Part shown: piece by piece, positions 1 through 12,300 of the stretch
How the letters are laid out: each line of letters starts with the position of its first letter
Position numbering within the stretch: the stretch's first letter is position 1
The notes under the pieces: generated by a model
Databases searched by the model: none
What the model was told of the DNA's origin: nothing
What the model saw: the letters and a program-made list of their open reading frames with translations, nothing else
DNA from: Raphanus sativus
Lineage: Eukaryota; Streptophyta; Magnoliopsida; Brassicales; Brassicaceae
NCBI RefSeq assembly: GCF_000801105.2
Contig: NC_079518.1
Coordinates: 22,114,800 to 22,178,799 of the forward strand
Direction of reading: 5' to 3'
Length of the DNA stretch: 64,000 nucleotides
Position numbers and translations under genes: made by a program

Positions 1-263
1 AAGAGGAATATTGGAGGCAATGTAGCAGACAGTTATGGCTTACTCTCGGAGATTCTAATACCGGCTACTTTCATGCGTCTACAAAGGCTAGAAAATCACG
101 AAACAGACTAACAGTCATTGAGGATGAAAATGGCATACCGTGGTTTGAGGAGGAACAGATTGCTGGTGTCATCTGCAAGTACTTTGATCGGATCTTTACT
201 TCTGAGAATCAAGATGGCCTACAAACCGTAGAGAAAGCACTTCATCAGTGTGTTACAAGCGAA

Positions 264-1619
264 ATGAATGAAGCATTAATCAGGAATCCCACTGCAGAAG
301 AGATTAAAGATGCAACCTTCGTTATTCACCCGGATAAAGCACCAGGTCCTGATGGCTTCTCTGCTAGCTTCTTCCAAGCTAACTGGGATGTGGTTGGACC
401 AGATGTGATAAAGGAAATCCAGAACTTCTTTGCTACAGAGACTCTCCGAACCTCGCAAAACGTTACACACGTTAGATTAATTCCCAAAATAACTGGTGCA
501 AAACGAGTTGCAGACTACCGCCCTATTGCTCTATGCAATGTGTATTTCAAGATCATCTCAAAGCTACTGGCCCTCAGACTTAAACCTATCCTACCGTTTA
601 TTATCTCAGAAAATCAGTCAGCATTCATTCCGGGCAGAGCAATTGCAGACAACATCCTAATCACTCACGAGGTTCTACAATATCTGAAGACATCTCAAGC
701 ACAGAAGAAGTGCACAATGGCTGTAAAGACTGATATGTCTAAAGCATACGACAGAATGGAGTGGGGATTCATCTCACAAGTGCTTAGAAAGTTGGGTTTT
801 CACGAGAAATGGATCAACCTAATCATGCAATGTATTACTACAGTCTCCTATTCTTTCCTAATCAATGACTCAGTCCTAGGAGCGGTTAAACCTAACAGAG
901 GCATTAGACAGGGAGACCCTCTATCTCCCTATCTCTTTATCCTCTGTGGACAAGTGCTATCGGGCCTTTGCAAACAAGCAGAAAGAGAAGGTACCTTGCA
1001 AGGAGTTAGAGTGGAAAGGGGAAGTCCGCGAATTAACCACCTGTTGTTCGCGGACGATACGATGTTCTTCTGTTACTCATCCCCCAAGTGCTGCAACAAA
1101 CTGAAGGAGATATTGTGGGAGTATGAGCAGGCATCAGGGCAAAAGATCAACAAGGACAAATCAGCCGTGACTTTCTCCTCGAAGACCTCTGCAGAGACAA
1201 AACAAAACGTTAAAGATCTCCTGGGAATAAGTAAGGAAGGGGGAACTGGCAAATATTTGGGTCTACCTGAACATTTTGGCAGGAAGAAGAAGGACCTCTT
1301 CACGGCCATAGTAGATAGGATAAGGCAACGAGCCAATAGCCTGTCTACACGCTTCCTCTCCAGGGCAGGGAAGCTCACCATGCTGAAAGCCGTACTGTCG
1401 GCCATCCCAACTTTCTCCATGTCGTGCTTCGAACTACCTGTCAGTTTATGTAAACGAATACAGTCAGTTCTAACAAGATTTTGGTGGGACAACCCCGATG
1501 GAAAACGAAAGATTGCTTGGGTTGCTTGGGATAAGATGACTAAGCCTAAAGCAGGAGGGGGTCTGGGAATCAGGGACGTACAGATCTTTAATCAAGCACT
1601 ACTTGCTAAACAAGCATGA
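264..1619 (+). pseudogene. LINE reverse transcriptase part, ended by a premature stop
   Basis: This is the RT part of the LINE ORF2. The listed start is only the first ATG in the window; the frame is open upstream to base 3, so it is not a real start. RT motifs are intact: AFIPGRAIADN, DMSKAYDR, GIRQGDPLSPYLF, HLLFADDTMFF and the downstream GKLTMLKAVL thumb region. The frame ends at TGA 1617 directly after LLAKQA, where plant LINEs normally have a Trp codon (inference from family knowledge). A single TGG to TGA change explains this stop. The same frame continues past it with RILTKPDCLLARVLLGKY. The product would therefore lack the zinc-binding and RNase H domains. Confidence 0.9.
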
Positions 1620-3056
1620 AGGATACTCACAAAACCAGACTGTCTACTGGCTCGCGTTCTGCTAGGAAAATATTGTCATTCTATCTCTTTTATGGAAGCG
1701 CGAGTACCAGCAGTTAGCTCACACGGGTGGAGAAGTATTCTACACGGCAGAGATCTACTTATAGGCAACTTAGGAAAGGATATCGGTAATGGAGAAACTA
1801 CGAAAGTGTGGAAGGACGTGTGGATCTCTCTAGACAACCAAGTGAAACCGTTTGGACCTATACTAGAGGCAGATATCGATCTTACAGTATCGGACCTCCT
1901 AACAACAGATATGAAATGGAATCAGAGCAAGATCGAAGCAATCTTACCTCATCTGACTAACGAAATCCAACTGCTTCAACCGAGTATTGCCAAAGCAGAG
2001 GACTCTATCATCTGGCAACCTCTTCCTTCTGGAGTTTATACGACTCGATCAGGATACTTCTCCAAAGCAATGCAGACAGCTACAACACCAACATCACCTA
2101 CAGGAACCTTTGACTGGGTTAAAGATGTCTGGTCGACAGCTTGTTCACCAAAGATGAAGCTTTTTGTTTGGTCCATCATACAGAAAGCTCTACCGCTAGG
2201 AGAAAACCTACAACAAAGAGGGTTACTATCAGGAGCTCGGTGTAAGAGATGCAACGAGGTTGAAACCGCTATACATACCTTCTTTAGATGTCCATTTGCG
2301 CAGGAGGTTTGGAAGAGGGTCCCTCTCAACTGTGTAGTTCACCTAGCTACATTTGAGAGTTTCACAGATGTTGTTGTAGCACTGAAGAGAACATTCTGTC
2401 TACCGCCAACGGGGATAACAGGAACGATACTCCCATGGATCTGCTGGGTAATCTGGATCGCACGGAACCAACTGGTCTTCGAAAACAAACCTACATCACC
2501 AGCAGAAGTCGTAACAAAAGGATTACGCTTGGCAAGGGAATGGTCATCAGCACAGAGCTCGATCGAAGTAATCAAAACGCCAAAGCCAAGAGGAACTCAC
2601 CCGAGGAGGCGATTGCAACTAACTGTAGAAGACCCTCTACTCATGACTTGTAGATCGGACGCGGCTTGGGATGTAAGAACGAAGAGGGCCGGCTTAGCTT
2701 GGATCCTCACCGATTCGAAAGGCTCGTGTATCACCCAAGAAACGGCAACACAGGACAAGATCAACTCTCCACTGATTGCAGAAGCGTTAGCTCTCCGATC
2801 GGCTCTACTCTCCGCAGGGAATCTAGGGCTCCCAAAGCTCCGGTGCTTGTCTGACAACGAAACGCTCATTCGAGCTATCAACGGCGACATGCAGGTCAAG
2901 GAAATCTTCGGTATCGTCATGGATATCAAGCAACTCTCCTCTGCTTTCATCACCATCTCCTTCTCTCACTTTTCTCGATCTCTGAATGTTGAGACTGATG
3001 GGCTAGCCAAACAGTCACTTTCTTCTTCTTTGTATTTGGACCCCCTTGTGGGCTGA
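1620..3056 (+). pseudogene. LINE zinc-binding (zf-RVT) and RNase H domains, downstream of the stop
   Basis: This is the same frame as the upstream RT, continuing after TGA 1617. The first ATG is at 1692, but the homologous sequence begins immediately after the stop. Residues encoded around 2150-2330 form the zf-RVT domain (WSTACSPKMKLFVW, then CKRCNEVETAIHTFFRCP). The last 130 residues are an RNase H-like RVT_3 domain with all four acidic positions visible. The frame is otherwise undamaged for about 480 codons, so the copy is likely young. Confidence 0.9.
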
Positions 3057-3110
3057 CTCTGGGCCTGAGACCTTTCCTCTATTTTAATTAAAAGTATGTG
3101 TTTCACAAAA

Positions 3111-4308
3111 AAAGAATTAGCATATATCATACAACATTTATATGTCATCTTACATTTTATGATTCCAAATATTTAAAAATCTAATTTCACAAACAATTTA
3201 TTAAACCATCAGTTCCAACAAATTTTTTTATATTAGGTTAATTAATTTTTATAAAATTATGTACAATAACAATTGTTATTTTAGATAAGTTTAAGAAAAA
3301 AAGCATTTAAAAAAAAAAAGAAGATAAGTTTAACAACTATTACAAACCCTACAAATCTTTTTTTGGTTATTTTTTCAACAAAAAGTAAAAACCCTACAAA
3401 TCTATAATATTAAACTATTTAATAGCCAAAAAGCTCTCAAGTAAATTATAGGTCTCACCAACTCAACAAATATAACTCTTATAAAATACATACAAAATAT
3501 AATGAGAGAAAGTAAGCTTGGACATCCAGGTCTTTGGGTCGAGTATGAAGCAGTTTCTTTCGAGCTGGTTTCTTTAGATCCTAGACATTTGGATCCAACT
3601 GACTATTTGGTTTTTTTTGTTTGAGTTCAAGTCGGTTCCTTTTGGATTCAGGTTTGTTCGAGTCCAGGATTCAGGTTTGTTCGAGTCTAGAATTCATGTA
3701 TTTTGGTAAGTTTGAATAGAAAAAATATCTAACGAAATAGATTATTTATGGTTAATTAATTAATAGTTATTAATTCAATGGCACATGTTGTAACTATTAA
3801 GATGAAATAATGTTATTTTTAAAAGATATTTCAGTTTCTTTTACTACAAAGATACTTCATTTTAAAAGTATAGATGTAATATTAAAATTATATTTAAGGT
3901 AGTGCTTATGTAATCCTCATAAGATCATAGTTATATCTAGTGTACTAATTATATTAATAGTTGTTATTTGATTTTAATTGATACTTGTATAAATTTAAAA
4001 GTACTAATTATAAAAGCTTAGTTAAATATAGCGGAGCAAACATGGAGATTTATCTTCTTCTTTTTTTTTTCGTTTAAACTTTTTTTCTTTTAAAGAGATT
4101 GGCACAAAGTCCCAACATCTTGTTCTCTCCACTCGGATCACAAGCTCACGTTACCAAGCTCGATAACATGGAGGTTTATCTCAAGTAGGATTTTAGTTAT
4201 TGTGTGATTTATGAATACTTGATTAAGTCTAGAAATAATCATCTTAAACATGATTTAATTGTTTTCTGTTCGAATTTTGGTTACTTTTTTAAAATAGAGG
4301 AAGACTCA
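3111..4308. other. AT-rich intergenic DNA with a short GT-rich repeat patch
   Basis: No gene is recognisable. At 3520-3710 there is a patch rich in GTTCGAGTC/GATTCAGG words, with a 20-bp exact direct repeat (3645-3664 and 3668-3687). Such words recur in hAT-like miniature elements of this window (49.3 and 53.2 kb). No termini could be fixed here. Confidence 0.5.
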
Positions 4309-4420
4309 TCTATCTTATTAAAACCCGAAACATTATGTTGAATGTAACCTTTAGTCATGTATAATATTACATAAGATATTATTAATGATTAATGAAAACA
4401 TTATATCTACATTAATGTAA
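4309..4420 (+). mobile_element. Helitron-like 5' terminus (orphan)
   Basis: The sequence begins A^TCTATCTTATTAAAAC at 4308/4309, which matches the common Brassicaceae Helitron 5' end: TC start, an alternating T/A stretch, then AAAAC. It is followed by TGTAACCTTTAGTCATGT-like sequence typical of such elements. No convincing + strand 3' end (GC hairpin then CTAG^T) was seen within a plausible distance, so this is a truncated copy or a chance match. Confidence 0.45.
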
Positions 4421-5299
4421 TTATGAAAACAACATTAGACTAATATATTTATTTCCAAATAATAAAATAATTGATCTTGTGTCCAAGCACTATAAAAGAG
4501 TAAGTCTCATCTTTTAGTAACTTTATATTAATATTTTTGTAAAAATTTATAAAATTAAATAATTGACTAAAAATTTAAACCATTTATAAAAAAATAAAAA
4601 AAAATAAGTATAACTATTTTTCGGTTTAGTTACTACAAATAATTTCATTTAATATGAAATTAGTTAAATTATTTGATTTTATGGTACTTTCATTAATATA
4701 AAATTATATTCATTTAAACTTAATTAAGATTTCATATTAAGTTAAATATTAATATTATATATAAATAGAATCTTAGTGTCAATAATTGACATAAAAAAAT
4801 TGTAATTAAAAATTGATTAAAAGTATAAATTACAGAATTAATCAAGTAAATTACAATGATTTAATTAAAATTCATAAAGAAAAGATTAAAATGATTGAAA
4901 ATAAAATTAAGTATAATTTTATATAAGTTTCTATTAATATATATACAAAACAATATAATTATATGTATATGTATATATATTTAAATATACTACAATAAAC
5001 ATTTGAAAACATTTTTGTTTCCTTCATAAAAATTTTGTTAAAAATATTTCCACCCTTTTATGTGTGGATCAGAATTTAAGCTTTGCAAGCTGGACGTCAC
5101 AAGTATGAGCTTATAAATCATCACAAGAAAGATTCGATTTTTCTTATTAATCAAACCTATGCTATTGCTTCTCAGTTTCTTTATTTTGCTTAGTCTGAAA
5201 ATCTATTTCGGTTTCTGTTCAGTTTTAAAACTTAAAAACTTGAAATTATATCAGCTTTCTTTTGTAACTTAAGTTTTTTATCAGCTTTTCTGTCGAACA
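4421..5299. other. AT-rich intergenic DNA, nothing recognised
   Basis: Very AT-rich, with TA-rich simple stretches at 4920-4990. No coding frame, RNA gene or bounded repeat was seen. Confidence 0.5.
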
Positions 5300-5800
5300 G
5301 GGAAGTATAAATAAATTGATTGCGTATAGTGATGCCGATTTGGCTTGTTATCCAGATACACGTTGCTTAACTTCTAGTTATTGTGTCTATCTTGATGTTA
5401 ATTTTGGCCCTTTGTCCTCGAAACCACAGCCAACGGTGTCTCTCTCAAGTGTTGAAGCATAGCACAAAAGCGTTGAAAATACGATAGCAGAAACTTGTTG
5501 AATGCATAATCTTCTTTTTGAGCTAGCTTGTCCCTTAACCAAAGCGTTGTGGTTCATTGTGAAAACATCAGTGTTGTATCTCTCTAGTAATCCAATGAAG
5601 CATCAAAGAACCAAACACACTGAAATGAACGTTCACTTTGTCAGATAAAAGGTTAAACTGGGCCAGGTTAAGGTTCTTCATGTTCACTCTTCCCTTCAGT
5701 TCACAAATGTCTTTATCAAGGATTGCCAACGTCTGTTCATCGAATTTTGGTACAATTTAACCGTTCCATCCTCAAAATGAACGAGGGTGATAGTGTATTA
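5300..5800 (+). pseudogene. Ty1/Copia pol fragment, RNase H end, decayed
   Basis: Translation from about 5316 gives IAYSDADLACYPDTR, then a TSSYCVYL block, SSKPQPTVSLSSVEA, and after a TAG, NTIAETC, LLFELACPLTK and NPMKHQRTKH. This is the conserved C-terminal RNase H order of plant Copia polyproteins (YSDADWAG, SSK.QP, SS.EAEY, KH.RTKHIE in the family). Several stops and at least one frame change are visible. No LTR could be bounded. The element is dead; the orientation is clear. Confidence 0.8.
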
Positions 5801-6900
5801 TGCTTAAGTTTGCAACTTTTTTTTGTGCACTGCTTAAGTTTGCAACTACTTTGACTTTATTCGATACTGATCTTGTTTCAATCATGTTTGGTAAATCCAT
5901 TCAATCATGTTTCATCTTTGGTAAATCCATGCAATCATGCCTCAAGGCGAATTGATCTATTTCAGTCCCAGCACAGCCTCTCTCTTATTTTTAGCAGCCA
6001 CGCAAACGATTCCTAACTTGAACTCTCTGTTCCAACCTTATTTTTTTGTGTTTTATCTCCGCACGTCTCTCGACCATTATAAAGACTTTTTTTAGTTTTT
6101 TTTTTTTTTGAAAAAACCTTTTTTAGTTGAAATGTTAAATTTTATAAAGACATTTCAACAACGGCTACCCTAACTACGATAATTATTTCCTGCTAAGCAC
6201 GAATATCCAGAAAAAAGTATCTTCCAAACAATAAAAAAAGTATTAGCAATATATATATTGAAAGAAGAAAAAAACACCTCATATTTTATAAAAGAAACTT
6301 TGGTGATCAAATTATTATCAACCAAATTAAGTAGACATTCAAAATAATGAAATCCAAATTGGATAATCCGATTGATGTATACAACCACAAAATCTACATT
6401 CATGAAGTAAAACCAAATACCATAGTGTATGTCATCATAGACATACTACAGGATGGAATGCACAAACTTTGGAGAAAGTTGACTGTGTAAAACAAAAACA
6501 AAATGAAAATTTTGAGAGAAGTGCACGTACGTACCGAAATAAAACGCACACAAAACTCTGAATTTTCAAAAAAAAAAACTCCGAAATTTTCAACTCAACT
6601 GATTAAATCTCCACGAAATGAATAAGTCTAAATGTTATATTCTAAGTCGCTGGACTATTAGAAAATATACAAATATATATAATTTAATCAGCCTGTTTTC
6701 TTTTTCATGTTAATCGGGCAAACACATAGAACTCGAGGTAGGTACGCTCGTTTAGGTTACACACTTACACTGTAAATGGATTCAATTTGATATATTTTTA
6801 GCACGTGAAAAGCAACGAGGGATTTTAATTAGTAACCACAAGGACTTATATGATATTCTCAACTATAAATTTACAATAAATAACTAAAAATCATGATACC
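5801..6900. other. Intergenic DNA upstream of the lipase gene
   Basis: No gene is recognisable. Short direct repeats are present: TGCTTAAGTTTGCAACT near 5809-5847, and a CAATCATGTTT/GGTAAATCCAT doublet near 5880-5940. The remainder is AT-rich. Confidence 0.45.
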
Positions 6901-6913
6901 AATTATTACAAGC

Positions 6914-6923
6914 ACTATAAATA
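6914..6923 (+). promoter_or_regulatory. Candidate TATA box of the lipase gene
   Basis: TATAAATA at 6916-6923 lies about 100 bases upstream of the chosen ATG (7020), leaving room for a start site near 6945-6955 and a leader of about 70 bases. This is inferred from position and consensus only. Confidence 0.5.
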
Positions 6924-7019
6924 CGTAGCCTTGCTCTAGCTTGCATGACTCACAAATCAGCCAACATCACTTCTTTCTTCTTCTTTTTGAGCGAAGTCTG
7001 TTCTTTTCATATAGTGATA

Positions 7020-9313
7020 ATGTCCCAAACCGATATGAAATTCTGTAGTAGCTATTTTCTGGTCGATCCGACCAAAGCTAGTGTTCTTGATCTCCTTCTC
7101 CTTTTATTTTTCCCCAACCTGACCAACACAGGATTCATAGATTCTCCCCCGGACACGCTCAAAAGCGTCCGGAGAACTTTCGCAAGTCGATGGATCATTG
7201 TGTTAGCCGTTTTGGTTCAAAAGATATTAATGCTCTTAAGAGAACCCTTTGCATCCGTAGGTCGTTTCCTCACCTATTGGCCAAATCTTCTTACGGCAAA
7301 TGGAGGCTTCTTCAAGTTGATACTTCATGTTTTGACAGGTAATAAATCTAACTATAACATACTTCCATTCACTATCTCCACTTGTCCCTACAAACAAATT
7401 CTTGAACTTAGAGAAGGTTTTAGTTGTTTCTTTCATTATGTGACATAAGCATCCCGAAAATTTTAACATCTCAAGGAGTATATATCATGTGGTCCTATAT
7501 TTTAACACTCCCCTCGGACTTTTGGACCTTTGGACTTAGACCAACGACACTTATCATAGCTTAAACGGACTTGTAACAGAACGAGCAGTACTGAACATGC
7601 AAGACGCACATATATATATATATTTTTTTGTAAAACAGAAGACGCATATGTTAAAATAAAGTAATAAATGATACTGCATCAAGAGTTTTGTATTATTTAA
7701 TAACATAAAATGAATTCAACGTGTAATTTTTGAAGTAACATTATAGAATTTTTAGGACAAATTGTTCACCTATTTTAATTCTTGTTGGATGATGTTGAGT
7801 ACGTACTTTTACAGGAATAACCAAAAACTTTTGTTACAGGAAAGTTGGTACAGCCTGAGGAATCGTCGGCGACATATGTGTCATTTGTAGGATGCACAGA
7901 TCGAAGAGTAGAGCTTGACAAGAAGATAAGTGTTGGTACCATCGAGTACAAGTCGATGTTGTCAATAATGGCTTCTAAGGTCTCTTATGAGAACAAATCT
8001 TTCATCACTTCCGTAGTAAAGAACACTTGGAAGGTCAAATTCATCTTCTTCTCTTTTTTCTTTTTGGCAAATACACGCCTCACTGTTCTTCATCCACCAA
8101 CTTAATCTTCTTCTTTCTTCTTTCTTCTTTCTTCTTTTGATCGTTTCCTTTCTCGATTAATTAGATCGTATGAGTCTAATGATACAAATAAATAATTCTC
8201 TTTATTGATGGTAAAAATAAAAAAAGTTAAATGATATAATTAACCCTTTAAATGATAACTTTTTGTCGTGTATATCTTTGGCGCGTTCCAAACTGCCAAT
8301 AATAATTATAACTATAGCAAATAATATATTAGCTGACTACATCTCTATAAGTAATACTATTTTTTTTTTAAAGGATAAGTAGTAGAAATATTGATTTTGT
8401 GACTTTTCATATTCATATACATAACAAATAATTGTTTTAGTTCTCACACACTCAGTCTGACTATATCTATCCTGTGATGCAGATGGACTTCGTGAGTTAC
8501 TACGACTTTTACAACGGTAAATTAAACCATACGCTTTGTTATTTCGGGAATGTTTTTCCTTTCCCACTTTAAAGGGTAGAGCATAAAGGATTCAGAAGAT
8601 CAAATACAGAAAGTCATAAATAGAGCCCCAGAAGTCATAAAGCATTTAAAAGAGGAATATCGAAAACATTACGTGGAAATTAAATAGATCTGTATACGGA
8701 TACGGTGGACAAAAATGCAGTTGATAGTAAGAAAAATAATGGGAAATTTTTCTCAATAAAAAAAAATCAATTCCTTCATTTTAGACTACAAAAACGGGTA
8801 TGCGAGTGAGATTAATGATATAGACTCAACTCGGTCGTTGACTTAAACAAGGGAACCTACTGATTTTACTAAAAGGAGTCGTCTGGTAATATAAAATATT
8901 GAAGCGTATTTTCATGCATATAAAAGTAGAAAATTTTCAAGGATTTAGATAGTCTTAAATGTTAACTAGGAGTAAAACTCCGCCATGCGCATAGATGAAA
9001 AAAATTAAAATATTATTATTTTATATAAATGCATTTTTCAATTTTTTGTCAAAAAATAAAACCATAATGTAATTATTTTTAGTTTTTTTATTCAAGTTTA
9101 CTTTAACTTGAAAATTTATTTTATTTAAATGTTCATAAAAATAATATATATTTTATAAAGATTTTTTATTCATATTATCCTTTATTTAATTAATTTTATA
9201 TTAAATATGTGTTTTGTAAATATATAAATTAGTTCTAGTAAATATATAAATTGAATATAAATAACATATATAAGTTGATAAAATATATAATTAAAACTAC
9301 ACTTACTTCGATA

Positions 9314-9350
<37 letters not shown>

Positions 9351-12300
9351 ATAAAAATATGATTCATAAATTGATGTAAAAAGTTAATATTTGTAGTAAT
9401 TATTTATATATAAAATATATTATTTTAATAGGTTTAGAAAAATTATTAGGTATTATAATATTTCTAAAATCTTACGAAAATAAATATTTATAGAGAAAAC
9501 ATATTTTGATATTATTACTATATTATGAAAATTTGTCAAAAATATAAATCTGTATATAGAAAACAGTCATTACTATATTTAAGATATCCTACCAAAAACA
9601 TAAATCATAATATAGAAAATTTTACAAGTAAAATTAGAATGATATCATGTCGTATTTTTTAATCTCTGACATCATTTTTTTCAAAATTATTATGGTGAAG
9701 ACACATACAAATCATTGCTCGAATAATGTTTATGGGATGATCTAACTTCTTTAAATTTTAATCTGAATATGGCTATATAATCTAGAAAGTTTAGCATTTA
9801 AACTTAAAAACCATGTTGACCAAAAAAAACTTAAAAACCATAAATATAAATGCTAATAGGACTAAACATCACTTTTGGAATTCATTCAATGTTTTTTTCC
9901 AGTTTTTAGCTAAGAAAATTAACCTTTAGTAAAACTTAAATGTGAAAGAATAATTATAGATATACATTTTATCGAAACACGAATAGCACATGACGTTCGT
10001 ATACGAATACAAATTCTTAGAATATACATGCTCAGTGAGACATTACAATGCAGGTTACTTTACTTTTGTTATACAATAAGTTGATATATGTTTTGTAAAT
10101 TTTATGACTGCTTAGAATACAAGTAGAAGATTACACATTATTTAAAAATATGTTGATGATTACAATGTTCGGCGTATCTGTAATTCTGTATGCTAATTTT
10201 CCCAACAAAACTTATGGTTGTTGCACTTTTTGATCAACAGTATTAATCATATTTTATATATATTTAAGACAACGTTGTTCAAAAAAAAAATCTTTAAAAC
10301 CAAAAATATGATGAGAAGAAGATATAGATTTTATATATGTTTTGCGTAGATATATTTTATATTTTATATATGTTAGAACTGAAGATTCGTGAAACAGAAT
10401 GTGCATGATGGTATTAGTAGATTGATTTATCGAAAAAAGTATATCATTTCTACGTATTAAACCAGAAATCTTTACTTAAAACCAGTGCCGTGCGAAGGAG
10501 TTTGGGGGCCTGAGGCAAATAATATAATTTCTATATAGGCTCAAAATCTAAAAATTTTATTTATAAAATAAAATATATAATTTATCATTATAAAAGATAA
10601 ATATACACTAAAAATAAAATAAGATAAATATAAAATAGTAAATATTACTATTTATATTTATCTTCAAACATGATAAATAAAACTATCTGTTTCCAAATTT
10701 ATATCGTTAACTCACAAATATAAATAGATAAAATTAGTTGTAAATATATTTTGTAAAACATATATGAAAAATAACTAAAAAGGTAAATACATAAACTTAG
10801 CATATAAATGAGTAATAAATAAGACAAAATAAAAAGAGTGAATTGGTTTAAAATCCTAGAAGAAAGATGAAATTAAAAAAATACCTATGATGTGATAAGT
10901 TTGTGTGTATGAAGGAATGTATCATGGTGTGGAATTTAGAATATTAGTTTAGTCAGAGCAAAAATTTAGTGTATAGGGTGCAATTTCTCTAAAAATAAAT
11001 AGATTGTCTTAAAGACTTTTTTCAACAAACTACTATGTTGTATAAAATTTAACTACATTATAAAATAAAATGTAATTTATTTAACCAATAAACTATGTAA
11101 TTTAACTAATTAAACTAGATAATAAGAACAAGAGGGGCCCTAAATTTAACAATTTTAGAGGGGGCCTAGGGCAATTGCCTCTTTTTAATTATATGTCTAA
11201 GGCACGGCTCTGCTTAAAACGAACATAGTTAAAAACAAGAGATATCTTATTTTGACGTATAATTTTTTTTTCTTTTTGCTAAAACTTTTTCTATTATTTT
11301 TTTTGACGTATAATTCTTGATTCCAAAGTTCTTGTTTAAGAAACACAGCACGATTTTAACTCCCCACATGATTGTAGTCTAGTGGTTGAACTACAGCGGT
11401 TGAATGATCTTGTTTTGTAGATCAAGATTAGTAATTAGCTTGGCGTTTGATACATAAAACCCCCTTCATTGAAGTATGTATTTCAGAAAGTTGTCAAAAT
11501 ATGATAAAGTAACAAATATTATAATTATTGTACTGGGTATTTCAAAATCATGAAACTGTTTACCAAAATACTTTAGCAAAAGAATCTCACAATTTTTGAG
11601 ATCCACAGAATAAAATATTATTATTTTATATATCTATGCTTAACTTTTTATTAAAAACTTCATAACTTCCTATTGGAAGTGCTCTAATAGGAAGTTATCA
11701 TTCTTACAACATTAAATTCCTATTTTCAAACATTCTTAAGAGAAAATTTGATTTCTTTTTCTTGGTGCACCTGAAAATATTCTTTTAAATATCAGTTTAT
11801 ATATGTGAACCTTTATATAATTTGAAACACATCGAAATAACATCTGAAATTTGCTAATTTTTTAGTTTTTATTTATGTGATCAGCATTCCAAAATAGAAA
11901 CCTGACGCAAGCCTTCGTGTTCAAGGCATCGAGTACAAATCCAAATCTTATCGTCGTTAGCTTCAGAGGAACCGAGCCTTTCGACGTTGATGATTGGTGC
12001 ACTGATCTTGACATCTCTTGGTACGTATAAAGTTCTATATATACCGGCATTTCTATCTCAATATCATTACTCGATATATCAGTGTTTTACAAATTTTAAT
12101 AATTAATTAGGTACGAGTTGAAAAACGTTGGCAAAGTTCACGCAGGGTTCTCTAAAGCTCTAGGCCTCCAAAAAAACGGATGGCCCAAAGAAATTATACC
12201 TCTAGGACACCAATATGCGTACTACACAATTAGACAGAAGCTTAGGGACATGTTTGCAAAAAACAAGAACCTTAAGTTTATTCTAACGGGTCACAGCCTT

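Larger units (their letters stand above)
3..3110 (+). mobile_element. L1-type LINE retrotransposon, ORF2 region and 3' end
   Basis: One reading frame is open from the window's left edge to a TGA at 3054, broken only by a TGA at 1617-1619. In order it holds the tail of the endonuclease-to-RT linker (a GDSNTGYFHA-type motif near 84-113), a reverse transcriptase with DMSKAYDR (from about 732) and the catalytic FADD (1048-1059), a zinc-binding RT-associated domain (CKRC..H..C, near 2240-2290), and a C-terminal RNase H-like domain with its acidic residues in SDAAWD, AEAL, SDNE and ETDGLAK (2655-3010). The frame is followed by about 50 bases and a short A-run near 3105-3111. The family copies itself through RNA by target-primed reverse transcription. 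The 5' end lies outside the window, so target duplications cannot be checked. Confidence 0.93.

Noticed and set aside
1073..1492. Minus-strand frame of 139 codons
   Set aside because: Antisense shadow of the LINE reverse transcriptase.
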